This document shows positions 52,709 through 61,198 of a stretch of DNA of 64,000 nucleotides, in pieces (position 1 is the first letter of the stretch; every line of letters begins with the position of its first letter). Both the position numbers and the translations under genes were made by a program. Where the stretch lies: contig JAWSUY010000019.1 in the NCBI GenBank assembly GCA_033852175.1, positions 1 to 64,000 of the forward strand. The letters are read 5' to 3'. The notes under the pieces are model-generated. The model was not told where the DNA came from. It ran no database searches and worked only from the letters and a program-made list of their open reading frames with translations. This DNA comes from Agarilytica sp033852175. GTDB taxonomy: Bacteria; Pseudomonadota; Gammaproteobacteria; Pseudomonadales; Cellvibrionaceae.

Positions 52709-54328
52709 TCAAGGGATCTGAATGCTTTCCTTTGACCTAAACTCTGTAACGCTAAAAGTTGATAGCTCGATCACTCCAATATAAGTCTCCCGAAATTGAA
52801 TGTTCCTCAGCTTCTCCAAATTAACGCCTGAAGCCCAATTATCCAAGCCCGGAACCTTTTCATCGTTACACGTAACCGTATCGCTGGAAAGCAATAGTAC
52901 TTTATCAACGGACTTATTCAGAGACGTTACAGATGGGATCAGCGGTAAACTGTTGAGAAAGACGTTATTATCAACGCAGTGATCATAATTTTTGATAAAT
53001 TCAATTTCCCCGTCATTACTATAAGCATACACATTGAGCCCGCGCTCAGGGATTAGCGTACTACTGGATTTAATATTAACAATAATGGACTCACATTTTT
53101 TATACCGGCAAGCGGTAATCGACAAATCCTTAAAGTCAGCCTTAATAGGTTTGCTTGCACTACCGTCATTAAGATAGCTCGTGAGTCGCTTGTAGGTCCC
53201 TCGGTCGACAACGTTTTTCTCTAACATTCCCCAGGAATAGACATACGCTAAAAATACAGCCGGTAAAAATATAAACTTAACCGGCCTTTGGGAAAGGATT
53301 TTGTCGTATGCCACAACAATAGCGAGTGGTGCCATTGGGATCATATAGCGGCTCACATCCTGGTGAAAAATAAAAATACTAAAGGTGAGCGTGACAGCGC
53401 AGAACCAAAAGAATAAACGGTTAATATTCCACAATAGCGCTGTACCGACTCCGTATATTGTATACAGAATAAGATAAAATTCAGCCGAATGCGTCTCGCC
53501 CAAATCTGAATACATTTTAAATATATCGAAGGGCATGAGGCTAATAAGCTTGTTGGAGTCAGAATAGTTGGTGCCAAAATACGCAAAAAAATCACCGTAG
53601 TGAAAATGATAAAAAGTAAATGTAAGCAGAAGAGGGAGGGCGATAATGCTGAGCAAGGGAATTTTTTTCCATTTTCGCTCGCATACCAGCGTCATAAAAT
53701 AAGCGCCGCCAATTAAAATTCCGGTAATACGGGTAATGCCTGATATCCCGCCTAATACAAAAGCTAGAACGTAATGCCCACGTACATATGCTAATAATGA
53801 AGACAGCGTGAAAAATAGAAAAGGCGCTTCAGTCGCACCAATGCTGTGGTAGATCAAATACCGTGCGGGAATAAACAGCGAAATAACGGCAGACCATAAG
53901 GGGTTTTGTACGACCCGCGTTTCGATTAACAATTGATATAACACGATAGCGGTTAACGTGGCATAGAGTGTACTGGTAAATAACATCGCATTAAAATAGC
54001 CAAGAAATGCGAATAACCGAATGGAAACCGGGTAAACCGGTAAGTGTGCAGCGAAGTATTCAGGCGTTGTATATGCATTTAACGGATGATTGCTGGGGAT
54101 ATTGTAAAGAGCCTTGGCGAGGTAAGCATAATTGGGGCCGTCCCAATAACGGAACAATACATCGGCGCTGCCCTGCAGAATAAATGGCGCATATAGCAAT
54201 AGCGTCGATAATATTGCGATGGCCGTTATTATTAAATAATGGCGATTCTGGAGTAGCCAACTGTCTGTGTTGGCATCTAACGAGTTTTCGGATGGCGTGT
54301 TAAACCGAGTAAAAATCGAACTACTCAT
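52709..54328 (-). CDS. GT-C family membrane glycosyltransferase
   Basis: 539 residues from ATG 54328, preceded on the minus strand by AGGAAG. About ten to eleven membrane segments. The first large loop has FRYWDGPNYAYLAKALYNIP, the Asp-containing motif seen in PIG-V/ArnT-like polyprenyl-phosphate-dependent sugar transferases. Then IYHSIGATEAPFLFFTLSS and FHQDVSRYMIPMAPLAIVVA, also typical. The C-terminal 150 residues form a soluble domain with several Cys. Sugar and acceptor are unknown. Convergent with csgG. Confidence 0.7.
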   Translation of the reverse strand: MSSSIFTRFNTPSENSLDANTDSWLLQNRHYLIITAIAILSTLLLYAPFILQGSADVLFRYWDGPNYAYLAKALYNIPSNHPLNAYTTPEYFAAHLPVYPVSIRLFAFLGYFNAMLFTSTLYATLTAIVLYQLLIETRVVQNPLWSAVISLFIPARYLIYHSIGATEAPFLFFTLSSLLAYVRGHYVLAFVLGGISGITRITGILIGGAYFMTLVCERKWKKIPLLSIIALPLLLTFTFYHFHYGDFFAYFGTNYSDSNKLISLMPFDIFKMYSDLGETHSAEFYLILYTIYGVGTALLWNINRLFFWFCAVTLTFSIFIFHQDVSRYMIPMAPLAIVVAYDKILSQRPVKFIFLPAVFLAYVYSWGMLEKNVVDRGTYKRLTSYLNDGSASKPIKADFKDLSITACRYKKCESIIVNIKSSSTLIPERGLNVYAYSNDGEIEFIKNYDHCVDNNVFLNSLPLIPSVTSLNKSVDKVLLLSSDTVTCNDEKVPGLDNWASGVNLEKLRNIQFRETYIGVIELSTFSVTEFRSKESIQIP

Positions 54329-54774
54329 GCATCTTCCTGTATATCTCAAAAGGGCGCTAGCAAATTGCTTTAACGAAATGGCATCGTGTCAACTAATGGT
54401 TTTGCTGTTTTGCTGTTTTGCCAATTGGCGCTAGCTATTGGATCTGGCGATATCGCGCTAACAAATGATTCTAACGATTATTATGTTTATAACCCTGAGG
54501 ATAAAGAGTGTGGGTCATAAAATCCACTTTAGCTGGGTAGTTTTTGCAGGTTGATTTAACACTATTGGCATTTAAATCAAAAAACGTTTTATTTGAATGA
54601 CAGTCCTGAAAAAGAATGGCTTTTGTTTGTAAGGTAGTATTGAAATCGACACGCCGCTAGAGAGCGTGTTTTGAGGACGTCAAACCAATGTTTTGGTGTG
54701 AAGCTCTTTTCGACGGGCTGTGATGATGTAATAAAGGGCAAAAAATGAGATTTCATCCATAGGCAGATCCTCAT
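54329..54774. other. Intergenic region upstream of the GT-C gene
   Basis: About 450 bases with no supported gene. Contains short direct repeats (TTTTGCTGTTTTGCTGTTTTGCC near 54401, given here as TTTTGC repeated) and AT-rich sequence. Minus-strand frames in 54589-54943 look like by-products of the pseudogene on the other strand. Confidence 0.4.
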
Positions 54775-54777
54775 TCG

Positions 54778-55104
54778 CAATGGTCGCGGCATAGACGGAC
54801 GTTCTAGTTGGCTGCGGCCGTCGGATGGCGAGGCGGGCAGTGGTGCCGGCGGCACCCAACAGCTGGCAAAGTCCGTAAGCTCGGTGGGTTAGGTCGACGG
54901 TATTGGCAGCGTAATTGTCAATGGCGTCCACTACAACACGCATTGCCGTGATCGTGGTGAACTGTGTTGACGTACCAGAAGGGGAGCGTAAGGTTGGTTA
55001 CATCGTGAGGGTAAGGGCTTCCGTTGATGAAATGTGAAAGGAGAAGCGGTAGCCACACGAGTAGAATACTCCGCCTTGGCGTTTACACCCTTCCAGTATT
55101 AGAG
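54778..55104 (+). pseudogene. Frameshifted remnant of a DUF5666 protein
   Basis: Plus-strand pieces align with the DUF5666 pattern. A Gly-rich lead (54778-54889, GSGAGGTQQLAKS) ends at an in-frame TAG (54890). Then VDGIGSVIVNGVHYNT (54893-54940). After a one-base shift comes IAVIVVN ... KVGYIVRVRASVDE (54942-55030). After a return shift, GEAVATRVEYS (from about 55040) continues to TAG near 55104. DUF5666 proteins normally repeat such units many times; only one survives here, with a stop and two frameshifts. The assignment is from pattern memory. Confidence 0.5.
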
Positions 55105-55291
55105 GAAAAAAGCATAACCAAGCTTGCTGCAATACCAATGCAGGCTTCTCCGTCCTTGCGCCTATTATTTGAACGACATTCTACTATAGTCAAACTGAAG
55201 GAACCCTGGTTTTAATATTCCTTCATTTCCTGTCGTCGAAAGTACGATTGGGGAACTCCTGTAGAAACGTTCAGACAAGAGGATGTTCGAG
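55105..55291. other. Upstream region of the globin gene
   Basis: About 190 bases without a gene. The promoter for the globin-kinase pair is expected here. The ribosome binding site AGAGG (55278-55282) is clear. Confidence 0.4.
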
Positions 55292-55651
55292 ATGTCAGAT
55301 ACGCTATTCAACAAATATGGCGGTATTGAAACCTTTTCCGCCGTTGTCAGTAATTTTTATCAAAAAGTTTTAGATTCAAACGATTTAGCGTCTTTTTTTA
55401 CCGGCGTTGATATTGAAGCTTTGATGAGCCATCAAACGAACTTTATTGCTAAAGCCCTTGGTGGACCCGACGAATACGCAGGTCGTGATATGGCCGTTGC
55501 GCATGCCAATATGGGAATCACAGAAGAAAATTTTATAGAAGTTGCAGAGCTTCTGACCGAAGCTTTAGAGGAGGCAGGCGTTGAAGATGAAGATGTTACT
55601 ACGATTATTAGCGTTGTAGCGAGCCTTAAAGACCAGATCGTTTCTTGTTGA
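55292..55651 (+). CDS. Group 1 truncated hemoglobin
   Basis: 119 residues from ATG 55292, with GAGG nine bases upstream; the ATG at 55283 sits too close to this site. The two-over-two globin pattern is visible: LFNKYGGIETFSAVVSNFYQ with Tyr23 at the B10-like position, FFTGVDIEALMSHQTNFIAKALGG, and the proximal histidine His71 in AVAHANMGIT. Such globins bind O2 or NO. The gene lies 37 bases before a histidine-kinase gene in the same direction. This suggests that the globin either feeds a gas signal to the kinase or detoxifies NO (inference). Confidence 0.87.
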   Translation: MSDTLFNKYGGIETFSAVVSNFYQKVLDSNDLASFFTGVDIEALMSHQTNFIAKALGGPDEYAGRDMAVAHANMGITEENFIEVAELLTEALEEAGVEDEDVTTIISVVASLKDQIVSC

Positions 55652-55688
55652 TTGGTTGATTTAGATTATTATCTGATGTTATTGCATC

Positions 55689-56822
55689 GTGGCTAAGCCC
55701 GAACTAGACCAGGCTATGGACCAGCTGAGTATTGGTGTGGCGATTTGCGATCGAGAAAACTTCTTTTTTCTTGACGCGAATACACTCATTCGTCAGTGGT
55801 TTGATCTTGGTGATAGTCCCGCCCCCTTTCCGAGCTTCCTCATTGAAGCCGATCAAAAACGCTTTTTCAAAGCCATCGAAAAAAAACGTGTTTTTCGATA
55901 CAAAGGAACCTATCGTGTTAATGCGCGAGAGACAACTGTCGAATTTCAGGTAAAAGAAGTCCAGCTAAAGGGTTCTGATCCTGTGTTACTGATTCAGGGT
56001 ATTGTGAATGAAGCTGAACAGCAAACTCAACTACTGATAAAGAGCCATGACGCGATGCTTGCGCGTACTAATGCATTGCTAGTCGGAGAAAAAGAAAAGG
56101 TAGAGGAAGCCAATAGGGTCAAGTCATCTTTTTTAGCCACAATGTCTCACGAACTCAAAACGCCATTAAATGCCATTATTGGGTTTGTTCATGTCTTGTC
56201 TAAGCGATTGGATAATGAAAATCATCTTAAACTTGTCGACAAAGTTTCTCGGGCGTCAAAAAGTTTAGCGCTAATTGTCGAGGATATACTGCAAGTTGCA
56301 GATATGGATAGTAATAACAAAGACGTAATTTGTGCAGCTCGAACAGAAACGCAATCCATTATCGATGCGGCTAATAACTACTACGCCTTACTTAAATCAA
56401 AAAAAGAAATAGAATTTCATTCGAATATAAGTCCTGACCTCCCTGAATATATATTTATAGATGGAAAACGGTTAAAGCAAGCGGCGTTTCATTTGTTGAG
56501 TAATGCGCATAAGTTTACCTCGTCCGGCCGGATAGGGATTGAAATTGATTTGGCTGATGATGGCGGCTCGATCATTGTGTGCGTAACGGATACTGGTATA
56601 GGGATATCCGAAGACTTTAAATCGGAAATGTACAAATCCTTCACGCAAGAAGATGATAGCAGTACTCGGCGCTATGGCGGAACCGGTATTGGTTTAAGTA
56701 TTTGCTACAGCACGGCCAAATATATGGGAGGGAAAATTACATGTTTTAGCGAGAAGGGCGTGGGGACTCGCATGGTTTTGGAACTTCCTTTTGACAATAC
56801 GGATCAGTGTAGCCTTTATTAG
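55689..56822 (+). CDS. Soluble PAS-type sensor histidine kinase
   Basis: 377 residues, GTG start at 55689. N-terminal PAS-like domain (about 5-105: LSIGVAICDRENFFFLDANT), a coiled-coil linker (105-145), HisKA dimerisation domain with phospho-acceptor His153 in FLATMSHELKTPLNAIIGF, and HATPase (N-box LLSNAHKFTS, G1 DTGIGIS, F-box SFTQEDDSSTRRYGG, G2 GTGIGLSI). No membrane segment, so it senses a cytoplasmic signal, possibly via the globin encoded just upstream. No receiver domain and no response regulator gene nearby: an orphan kinase. The start has no good Shine-Dalgarno. Confidence 0.88.
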   Translation: MAKPELDQAMDQLSIGVAICDRENFFFLDANTLIRQWFDLGDSPAPFPSFLIEADQKRFFKAIEKKRVFRYKGTYRVNARETTVEFQVKEVQLKGSDPVLLIQGIVNEAEQQTQLLIKSHDAMLARTNALLVGEKEKVEEANRVKSSFLATMSHELKTPLNAIIGFVHVLSKRLDNENHLKLVDKVSRASKSLALIVEDILQVADMDSNNKDVICAARTETQSIIDAANNYYALLKSKKEIEFHSNISPDLPEYIFIDGKRLKQAAFHLLSNAHKFTSSGRIGIEIDLADDGGSIIVCVTDTGIGISEDFKSEMYKSFTQEDDSSTRRYGGTGIGLSICYSTAKYMGGKITCFSEKGVGTRMVLELPFDNTDQCSLY

Positions 56823-56900
56823 CGTTTAGTTTTGGTCGCCTAAAATTTGAATTGAAAATCACCCAATGTCATTGTTCAGCCTCTTAGAAAATATTTGTTT

Positions 56901-56956
56901 CCCACAACCCGCAACCCGCAACCCGCAACCCGTTCCCCGTACCCCGTTCTCCGTTC
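56901..56956. repeat. CCCGCAA/CCCGTTC heptad tandem repeat, 8 units
   Basis: CCCACAA, three CCCGCAA, CCCGTTC, CCCGTAC, CCCGTTC, TCCGTTC in perfect seven-base register, then a broken unit. Fourth locus of the CCCGNNN family in the window. Non-coding, between the kinase and esterase genes. Confidence 0.88.
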
Positions 56957-56988
56957 CCCCGTTCCTGAACCTTGTTACAATATGGGAA

Positions 56989-57019
56989 TGTATATACGGT
57001 CCACGTATCCGTATATACA
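56989..57019. promoter_or_regulatory. Operator-like inverted repeat upstream of the esterase
   Basis: TGTATATACGG (56989-56999) and CCGTATATACA (57009-57019) are perfect 11-bp inverted repeats around a nine-base spacer. It looks like a dimeric regulator site. It lies about 410 bases before the esterase ATG; no regulator gene is adjacent. Confidence 0.5.
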
Positions 57020-57235
57020 ACGTATTTTAAAATATCGTATTGATTGAAATTAATAAATTCAAAACGAATCGATATTATCTATTTGATCGAATTTAATTAT
57101 TGCTTCTGTTATTAAAAACATTTCCCAGTTTTAAATTTTATATCTAATTCATCTAAAAAATATTCCCCCTCATTTAATCCGTTTAAAAACTCGGGTTTAG
57201 GTAGGTCTATTAGCTTAAAAAACACATCTTACAAT

Positions 57236-57266
57236 CATACTTTAGTCTTGTGGAGACTAAAGTATG
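57236..57266. promoter_or_regulatory. Second perfect inverted repeat upstream of the esterase
   Basis: CATACTTTAGTC (57236-57247), seven-base loop, GACTAAAGTATG (57255-57266): 12 perfect pairs. It lies about 160 bases before the ATG. It could be an operator or an RNA hairpin in the leader. The surrounding 57020-57427 holds no gene and is strongly AT-rich. Confidence 0.5.
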
Positions 57267-57427
57267 TGTTGCTAGACTGAGTTCGTTGTATCGGGACAGG
57301 CCGAAATCTGTTGTGAGCGATTTTGGTAGATGGATTGCACGGGAACAAAAATATAAAACAATATTTAATTTTCGATGGCTGGTTTTGTTTGGTTCTCGAA
57401 AAAGTTAAATTTCCGGAGATACTAAAA

Positions 57428-59479
57428 ATGAAAAAAATCAAAATCAATATGTCTTCCTTTGGTAAATGCGCATTAGTCGCAGCGGCAATTCTGGCTACGC
57501 CAGTATTTGCTGGGTGGAACGCTTCACAACAAAATATTTCGGGCATGAATACATGGATTCACAATCCTGAAGATACCGGTCAGAAGCGCGCGTTAATGCT
57601 AGTGCTTCACGGTTGCGCGCAAAGTAATACGGATATAAAAAGCTGGGGAAACCTAGCTAACGCCTCAGAAAACTTCAATGCCGTAATGGTTGTACCGTAT
57701 CGACCTACAGCTTGGACCGGGAATGCCAGCGCAAATTGCTGGGCTTATGACGGCGGTGATTCAAGCCAGGCAACGGAACATGCAAATGCCTTGATTGGTT
57801 TAGCAACGACTATTATTAACGATTCTACTTACAATATTGACCCCAACCGTGTGTATGTTTCGGGCCTTTCTTCCGGTGCTGGAATGTCGCTGGTCATGGG
57901 GTGTAAAGCACCTGATATCTTTTCCGGAGTGGATTCGGTCGCAGGGCCTACCGTTGGTAGTGCGCAATTCAGCGCCCTCAGCTCTCCCATTGAAAGCTCC
58001 GCGATTTCTACCGGCATTAGCAAGTGTAATAGCCTCGCCAGCGGTAAGGCCTCATACCTCACTAGCCAAATTACACACGTTACCTGGGGGCAAATGGATA
58101 AAGATGGTGAAGCACCAGGCCAAGCCTACAGTCAATATGGCAGCAACCCCGCAGGCCAAACAGCACTGGTTTCAGCCAAATATTCACATGCGAATTACAA
58201 AGTAATGAAAGACGTATACGGTTCATCGGTTTTTAGTTCGGAAGTGCGAGTGACCGAATGGGGCGGTTCCGGTTCGGATCAAGCGTCATCTGTAAATGGT
58301 GAAGGTAAGGTAAAAGTTACTTACCTAGCAATGGATGATGTTGGCCATGCTTGGCCCGCAGCGCAATTGGGTGCATCGGTTGGCAATGGTGGTATCTGGA
58401 TGGCGCAACATGATATCGATTACCCCAGCTACATACTGAATTGGTTTGAAAGTAATAACTTACGTGAGCCATTTAACGAAGCGCCGGTTGTTACGATTAC
58501 CTCTTCGTCCAGCACCAGCAGTTCTGCAACAGCAGACTGTACGGCAACAGATGCAGACGGAACCGTCGTGCAAATTGATTCTCAGTTATTGCAAAACGGT
58601 AACGTTATCGATAACCATCCCAATATCGCCAGCTGCTCAGATACCTACACGGGATTGGCAGAAGGTTTTTACAAAATTAAATTTATTGCAACGGACGACG
58701 GCAACGCAACGGACGAAGAAACTACAGAATCCATTCAGGTGGGCAATCCTCCAGATTTACCTCCAGTCGTTTCTGCAAACGGATCGTCTAATGCTCAAGA
58801 CCTAAGCGTCAGCGGATCAGTAAGCGATGATATAGGTCTAGCGTCAGTAACCGCAGATTTAATGCAGGGTGGTTCCGTCGTCAGCAGTCAAAGCGTAACA
58901 GTAGCGGGTGATGATTCGTATAATGTGACATTCGCAGATGTAGCCGAAGGCACCTATACGATTCGAGTAACCGCAGTCGACACCGGAAGTAATTCTGAAG
59001 ACGCCACGACCGGTAGCTTACTTTCAGAAGATCTCGGTTCGACAGGCAATGTTCAATTCCATATCGACGAAGGTCATATTACTTTCGGTTTTGGATATTC
59101 AACCTGTTACCTAGAGTACGGCAGTAGTGCAGCCTTTACGATGAGTGAGGTTGATCAAGGTAGCGGTAACTGTCAATGGCAAGACGACGACAACTCGTGT
59201 TCTGGTCCTGTGCAAACGTGTTCGAACCCTGGCCCAACCCCAGATCCTACGCCTACAGCCACGCCAACACCGACTCCTACACCACTACCCGGATGTACAG
59301 AAGTGACAGCGTTTAATTACTATCACAAAACAGGTGGCCGAGCTTACAGCGCCGGTAATCCAATGGCGCCAGATTACTTCGCGAATGGTAGTGATGACGC
59401 AATGGCTGGATCAACTTGGGGTTCTATCACGCTTCACACTAGTGATGATAGCTATTGGGAAGTGGGTGCCTGTCCCTAA
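57428..59479 (+). CDS. Secreted PHB-depolymerase-family esterase with C-terminal modules
   Basis: 683 residues from ATG 57428, with CGGAG upstream (frame open to 57323). Signal peptide (ALVAAAILATPVFA). Catalytic domain about 30-350 of the PHB depolymerase esterase family: RALMLVLHGCAQ oxyanion region, nucleophile Ser148 in YVSGLSSGAGMS, and catalytic His in DDVGHAWPA. Then two Ig-like segments (about 355-440, 445-540), a small Cys-containing module, a PTPDPTPTATPTPTP linker (about 600-622) and a C-terminal 60-residue domain with two Cys that may bind substrate. It probably degrades polyhydroxyalkanoate or a plant-ester substrate outside the cell; which one is not decided by sequence. Confidence 0.85.
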   Translation: MKKIKINMSSFGKCALVAAAILATPVFAGWNASQQNISGMNTWIHNPEDTGQKRALMLVLHGCAQSNTDIKSWGNLANASENFNAVMVVPYRPTAWTGNASANCWAYDGGDSSQATEHANALIGLATTIINDSTYNIDPNRVYVSGLSSGAGMSLVMGCKAPDIFSGVDSVAGPTVGSAQFSALSSPIESSAISTGISKCNSLASGKASYLTSQITHVTWGQMDKDGEAPGQAYSQYGSNPAGQTALVSAKYSHANYKVMKDVYGSSVFSSEVRVTEWGGSGSDQASSVNGEGKVKVTYLAMDDVGHAWPAAQLGASVGNGGIWMAQHDIDYPSYILNWFESNNLREPFNEAPVVTITSSSSTSSSATADCTATDADGTVVQIDSQLLQNGNVIDNHPNIASCSDTYTGLAEGFYKIKFIATDDGNATDEETTESIQVGNPPDLPPVVSANGSSNAQDLSVSGSVSDDIGLASVTADLMQGGSVVSSQSVTVAGDDSYNVTFADVAEGTYTIRVTAVDTGSNSEDATTGSLLSEDLGSTGNVQFHIDEGHITFGFGYSTCYLEYGSSAAFTMSEVDQGSGNCQWQDDDNSCSGPVQTCSNPGPTPDPTPTATPTPTPTPLPGCTEVTAFNYYHKTGGRAYSAGNPMAPDYFANGSDDAMAGSTWGSITLHTSDDSYWEVGACP

Positions 59480-59521
59480 GTGAATCATTAATATAAAACA
59501 ATTAATTCCCTAAAGGCTTAT

Positions 59522-59547
59522 ACCCCGCTTCGGCGGGGTTTTTTTTG
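59522..59547 (+). terminator. Terminator of the esterase gene
   Basis: ACCCCGC, TTCG loop, GCGGGGT and a run of T to 59547. Strong intrinsic terminator. Confidence 0.93.
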
Positions 59548-59801
59548 TTTTATCGTAAAGGGGCTGCTAACAATCGCCACCAAACCCAAGTTATCAACAA
59601 TATGGAGGGTGATCTCAGTCGTTCGGATAGCCGTATGTCCAGGCGGTTTTTGAAATTGTCGTAAATTATGCTGCTCGATTAAGAGGGGAGTTGCGAAGCA
59701 GTGGTAGGGTTTAGGTGGCGTGGTGTGTGCGGTATAGTGTAATACGTGTTGAAATTATGTCTTGGCGACGGGGAAAGGTCGCTGGGGTGATGGAATAAAC
59801 T
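59548..59801. other. Spacer at the 5' edge of the cassette array
   Basis: About 250 bases with no gene on either strand, notably no integrase. It ends at GTTAGGC (59802-59808), a GTTRRRY-like core that marks the left edge of the first cassette. A TGCTAACAATCGCCACC segment (from 59564) might be a decayed attC start, but the pairing is too weak to call. Confidence 0.45.
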
Positions 59802-59821
59802 GTTAGGCTTTACCAATATTT

Positions 59822-60118
59822 ATGAATGTATCAGAACTTTGGATTGCACATTCGGGAAGTAGATTTCCTTCGGGGTACGGGGGAAGGGAAGTAAATGGAG
59901 TGTGTGTAACTTCCGTAGATAGTTATGTTTCTGGTTGTGTAAGCGTATACGTTTCAAAAGAATCTAGTAAGATAGACCTCGAAAGGTATCAAGTACTAAG
60001 TAATAGTAAAAATCAATTAGAACTCGTGTTACCACATATTAAAGAGTGCGCTTACGAGTATTTTTCTAGGTTGCATGAAATGTGCTGTTTAATTATTAAT
60101 GAGGCGGAAGTTTCTTAG
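59822..60118 (+). CDS. Cassette 1: hypothetical protein
   Basis: 98 residues, no recognised family. Mixed polar sequence with a Gly-rich start (SGSRFPSGYGGREVNG), several Ser/Val stretches (YVSGCVSVYVSKE) and two adjacent Cys near the end (HEMCCLI). No signal peptide or membrane span. ATG 59822, 13 bases after the left core site GTTAGGC, with no clear Shine-Dalgarno. Typical of orphan integron cassettes. Confidence 0.6.
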   Translation: MNVSELWIAHSGSRFPSGYGGREVNGVCVTSVDSYVSGCVSVYVSKESSKIDLERYQVLSNSKNQLELVLPHIKECAYEYFSRLHEMCCLIINEAEVS

Positions 60119-60149
60119 CAAATATTTTCCGTATGCACAGGCGTTAAGT
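60112..60149 (+). repeat. Degenerate attC after cassette 1
   Basis: CTTAGC near the ORF stop and GCGTTAAG (core GTTAAGT, 60143-60149) form a short inverted pair. At about 38 bases it is shorter than normal attC sites, so it is probably decayed or only the right half is intact. Confidence 0.4.
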
Positions 60150-60177
60150 GCCTTTTAAAATAAATCGAGGAAGTCCA

Positions 60178-60621
60178 ATGAAGATAGTTACAATCCAACT
60201 GTTTCTAGTGATATTTTTATTTGGGTGCGCGACGTCACCAGTCAGATTTTCTGAATCTCGGAGCGTTACTTTGGATAGGATCTACGGGGTGTACGAAAAA
60301 TATTCTCAACCCAAAAAATCTTCCTCTCGATTGATCGTGGTACGTGACAGTGGAGCTTTGGGAGGAGCGGGGTCTGCATCTTTATTTGTTAATGGAGATA
60401 TTATAGCTCGACTAAGAACGTCCGAATCGCTAGTAATTCACATTGATGAAGGTGACAATATAATTGGAGTTGGGCCTGGAACAAAAATGAGTTGGGAGAC
60501 TGATGCCACAGGATTAATGGAGCAAACTATCTTTGTTCAAAAAAACTCTGACTACTACTTTAGGATTGGCGTAGATCCAACTAAAGGGCTGGTGCTTAAT
60601 AGATCATCACAACTTAATTGA
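60178..60621 (+). CDS. Cassette 2: lipoprotein with DUF2846-like character
   Basis: 147 residues from ATG 60178 (CGAGGAAG upstream). Lipoprotein signal LFLVIFLFGC with Cys17. The body has a beta-rich pattern: SRLIVVRDSGALGG, ASLFVNGDIIARL, SLVIHIDEGDNIIGVG, reminiscent of DUF2846 lipoproteins. The last codons overlap the attC start. Membrane-anchored periplasmic protein of unknown role. Confidence 0.65.
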   Translation: MKIVTIQLFLVIFLFGCATSPVRFSESRSVTLDRIYGVYEKYSQPKKSSSRLIVVRDSGALGGAGSASLFVNGDIIARLRTSESLVIHIDEGDNIIGVGPGTKMSWETDATGLMEQTIFVQKNSDYYFRIGVDPTKGLVLNRSSQLN

Positions 60622-60695
60622 CTTAACAGTGCCATCATTGTTCGCCCTTCGGGCTGGCGCTCACTTTGTTCGGTTCAATATGGCGGGCGTTAAAT
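60621..60695 (+). repeat. attC site 2 (75 bp)
   Basis: Starts ACTTAAC (RYYYAAC) and ends GTTAAAT (GTTRRRY). Inner arms GCCATCATTG and CAATATGGC pair with one bulge, and CGCCCTTCGGGCTGGCG forms the centre. Nearly the same as the attC at 63393. Confidence 0.85.
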
Positions 60696-60700
60696 AGAAT

Positions 60701-61198
60701 ATGAAAATTGATCTCAGAGTTTCAACTAAAGAGGATTCAGGCGTCCTACGGAATCTTTTCCAATACTATATTTATGATATGTCTAAGATCACTGGAAAAG
60801 GGGTTAGTAAGTCGGGTGAGTTTAGCTTCAATCAAGCGGGCCTGGATAAATACTGGGGAAATACAGATCACTGGGCATATTTAATTTACATGGGGGAAGA
60901 TATAGCTGGGTTTTGCCTTGTTCGAAAATACCCCAAGGAAATGGAAGTATATGATATTGAACAGTTCTTCATATTAAACGCTTTCAAATCTGCTGGTGTT
61001 GGCACTTATGCGTATAATAAATTAATGCTAAATCACCCTGGAAAATGGCTAATTAGAGTGCTTAAAGAAAATGCTGGTGCGCTTAGGTTTTGGCTGCATG
61101 TAGTCCGCGGTCAGGTAGGGGGGGAATACATTACTGCACTCGAGCTAGATGATGATCTTGAAATGCACTTTATTCGCTATGAATTTTCCAATATTTAA
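60701..61198 (+). CDS. Cassette 3: GNAT-family acetyltransferase
   Basis: 165 residues. N-terminal LRVSTKEDSGVLRNLFQYY, central WAYLIYMGEDIAGFCLVRK, EVYDIEQFFILNAFKSAGVG (motif A-like, acetyl-CoA binding) and NAGALRFWLHVV (motif B-like Asn). This is the GNAT pattern; the acceptor is not predictable. ATG 60701 lies five bases after the attC 2 core, so it relies on read-through transcription or a leaderless/short leader. The stop overlaps an ATTTAAC core at 61193. Confidence 0.75.
   Translation: MKIDLRVSTKEDSGVLRNLFQYYIYDMSKITGKGVSKSGEFSFNQAGLDKYWGNTDHWAYLIYMGEDIAGFCLVRKYPKEMEVYDIEQFFILNAFKSAGVGTYAYNKLMLNHPGKWLIRVLKENAGALRFWLHVVRGQVGGEYITALELDDDLEMHFIRYEFSNI

Noticed and set aside
54589..54943. 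Two overlapping minus-strand frames (88 and 87 codons)
   Set aside because: They lie opposite the Gly-rich lead and DUF5666 remnant, where high GC opens antisense frames; no known family pattern.
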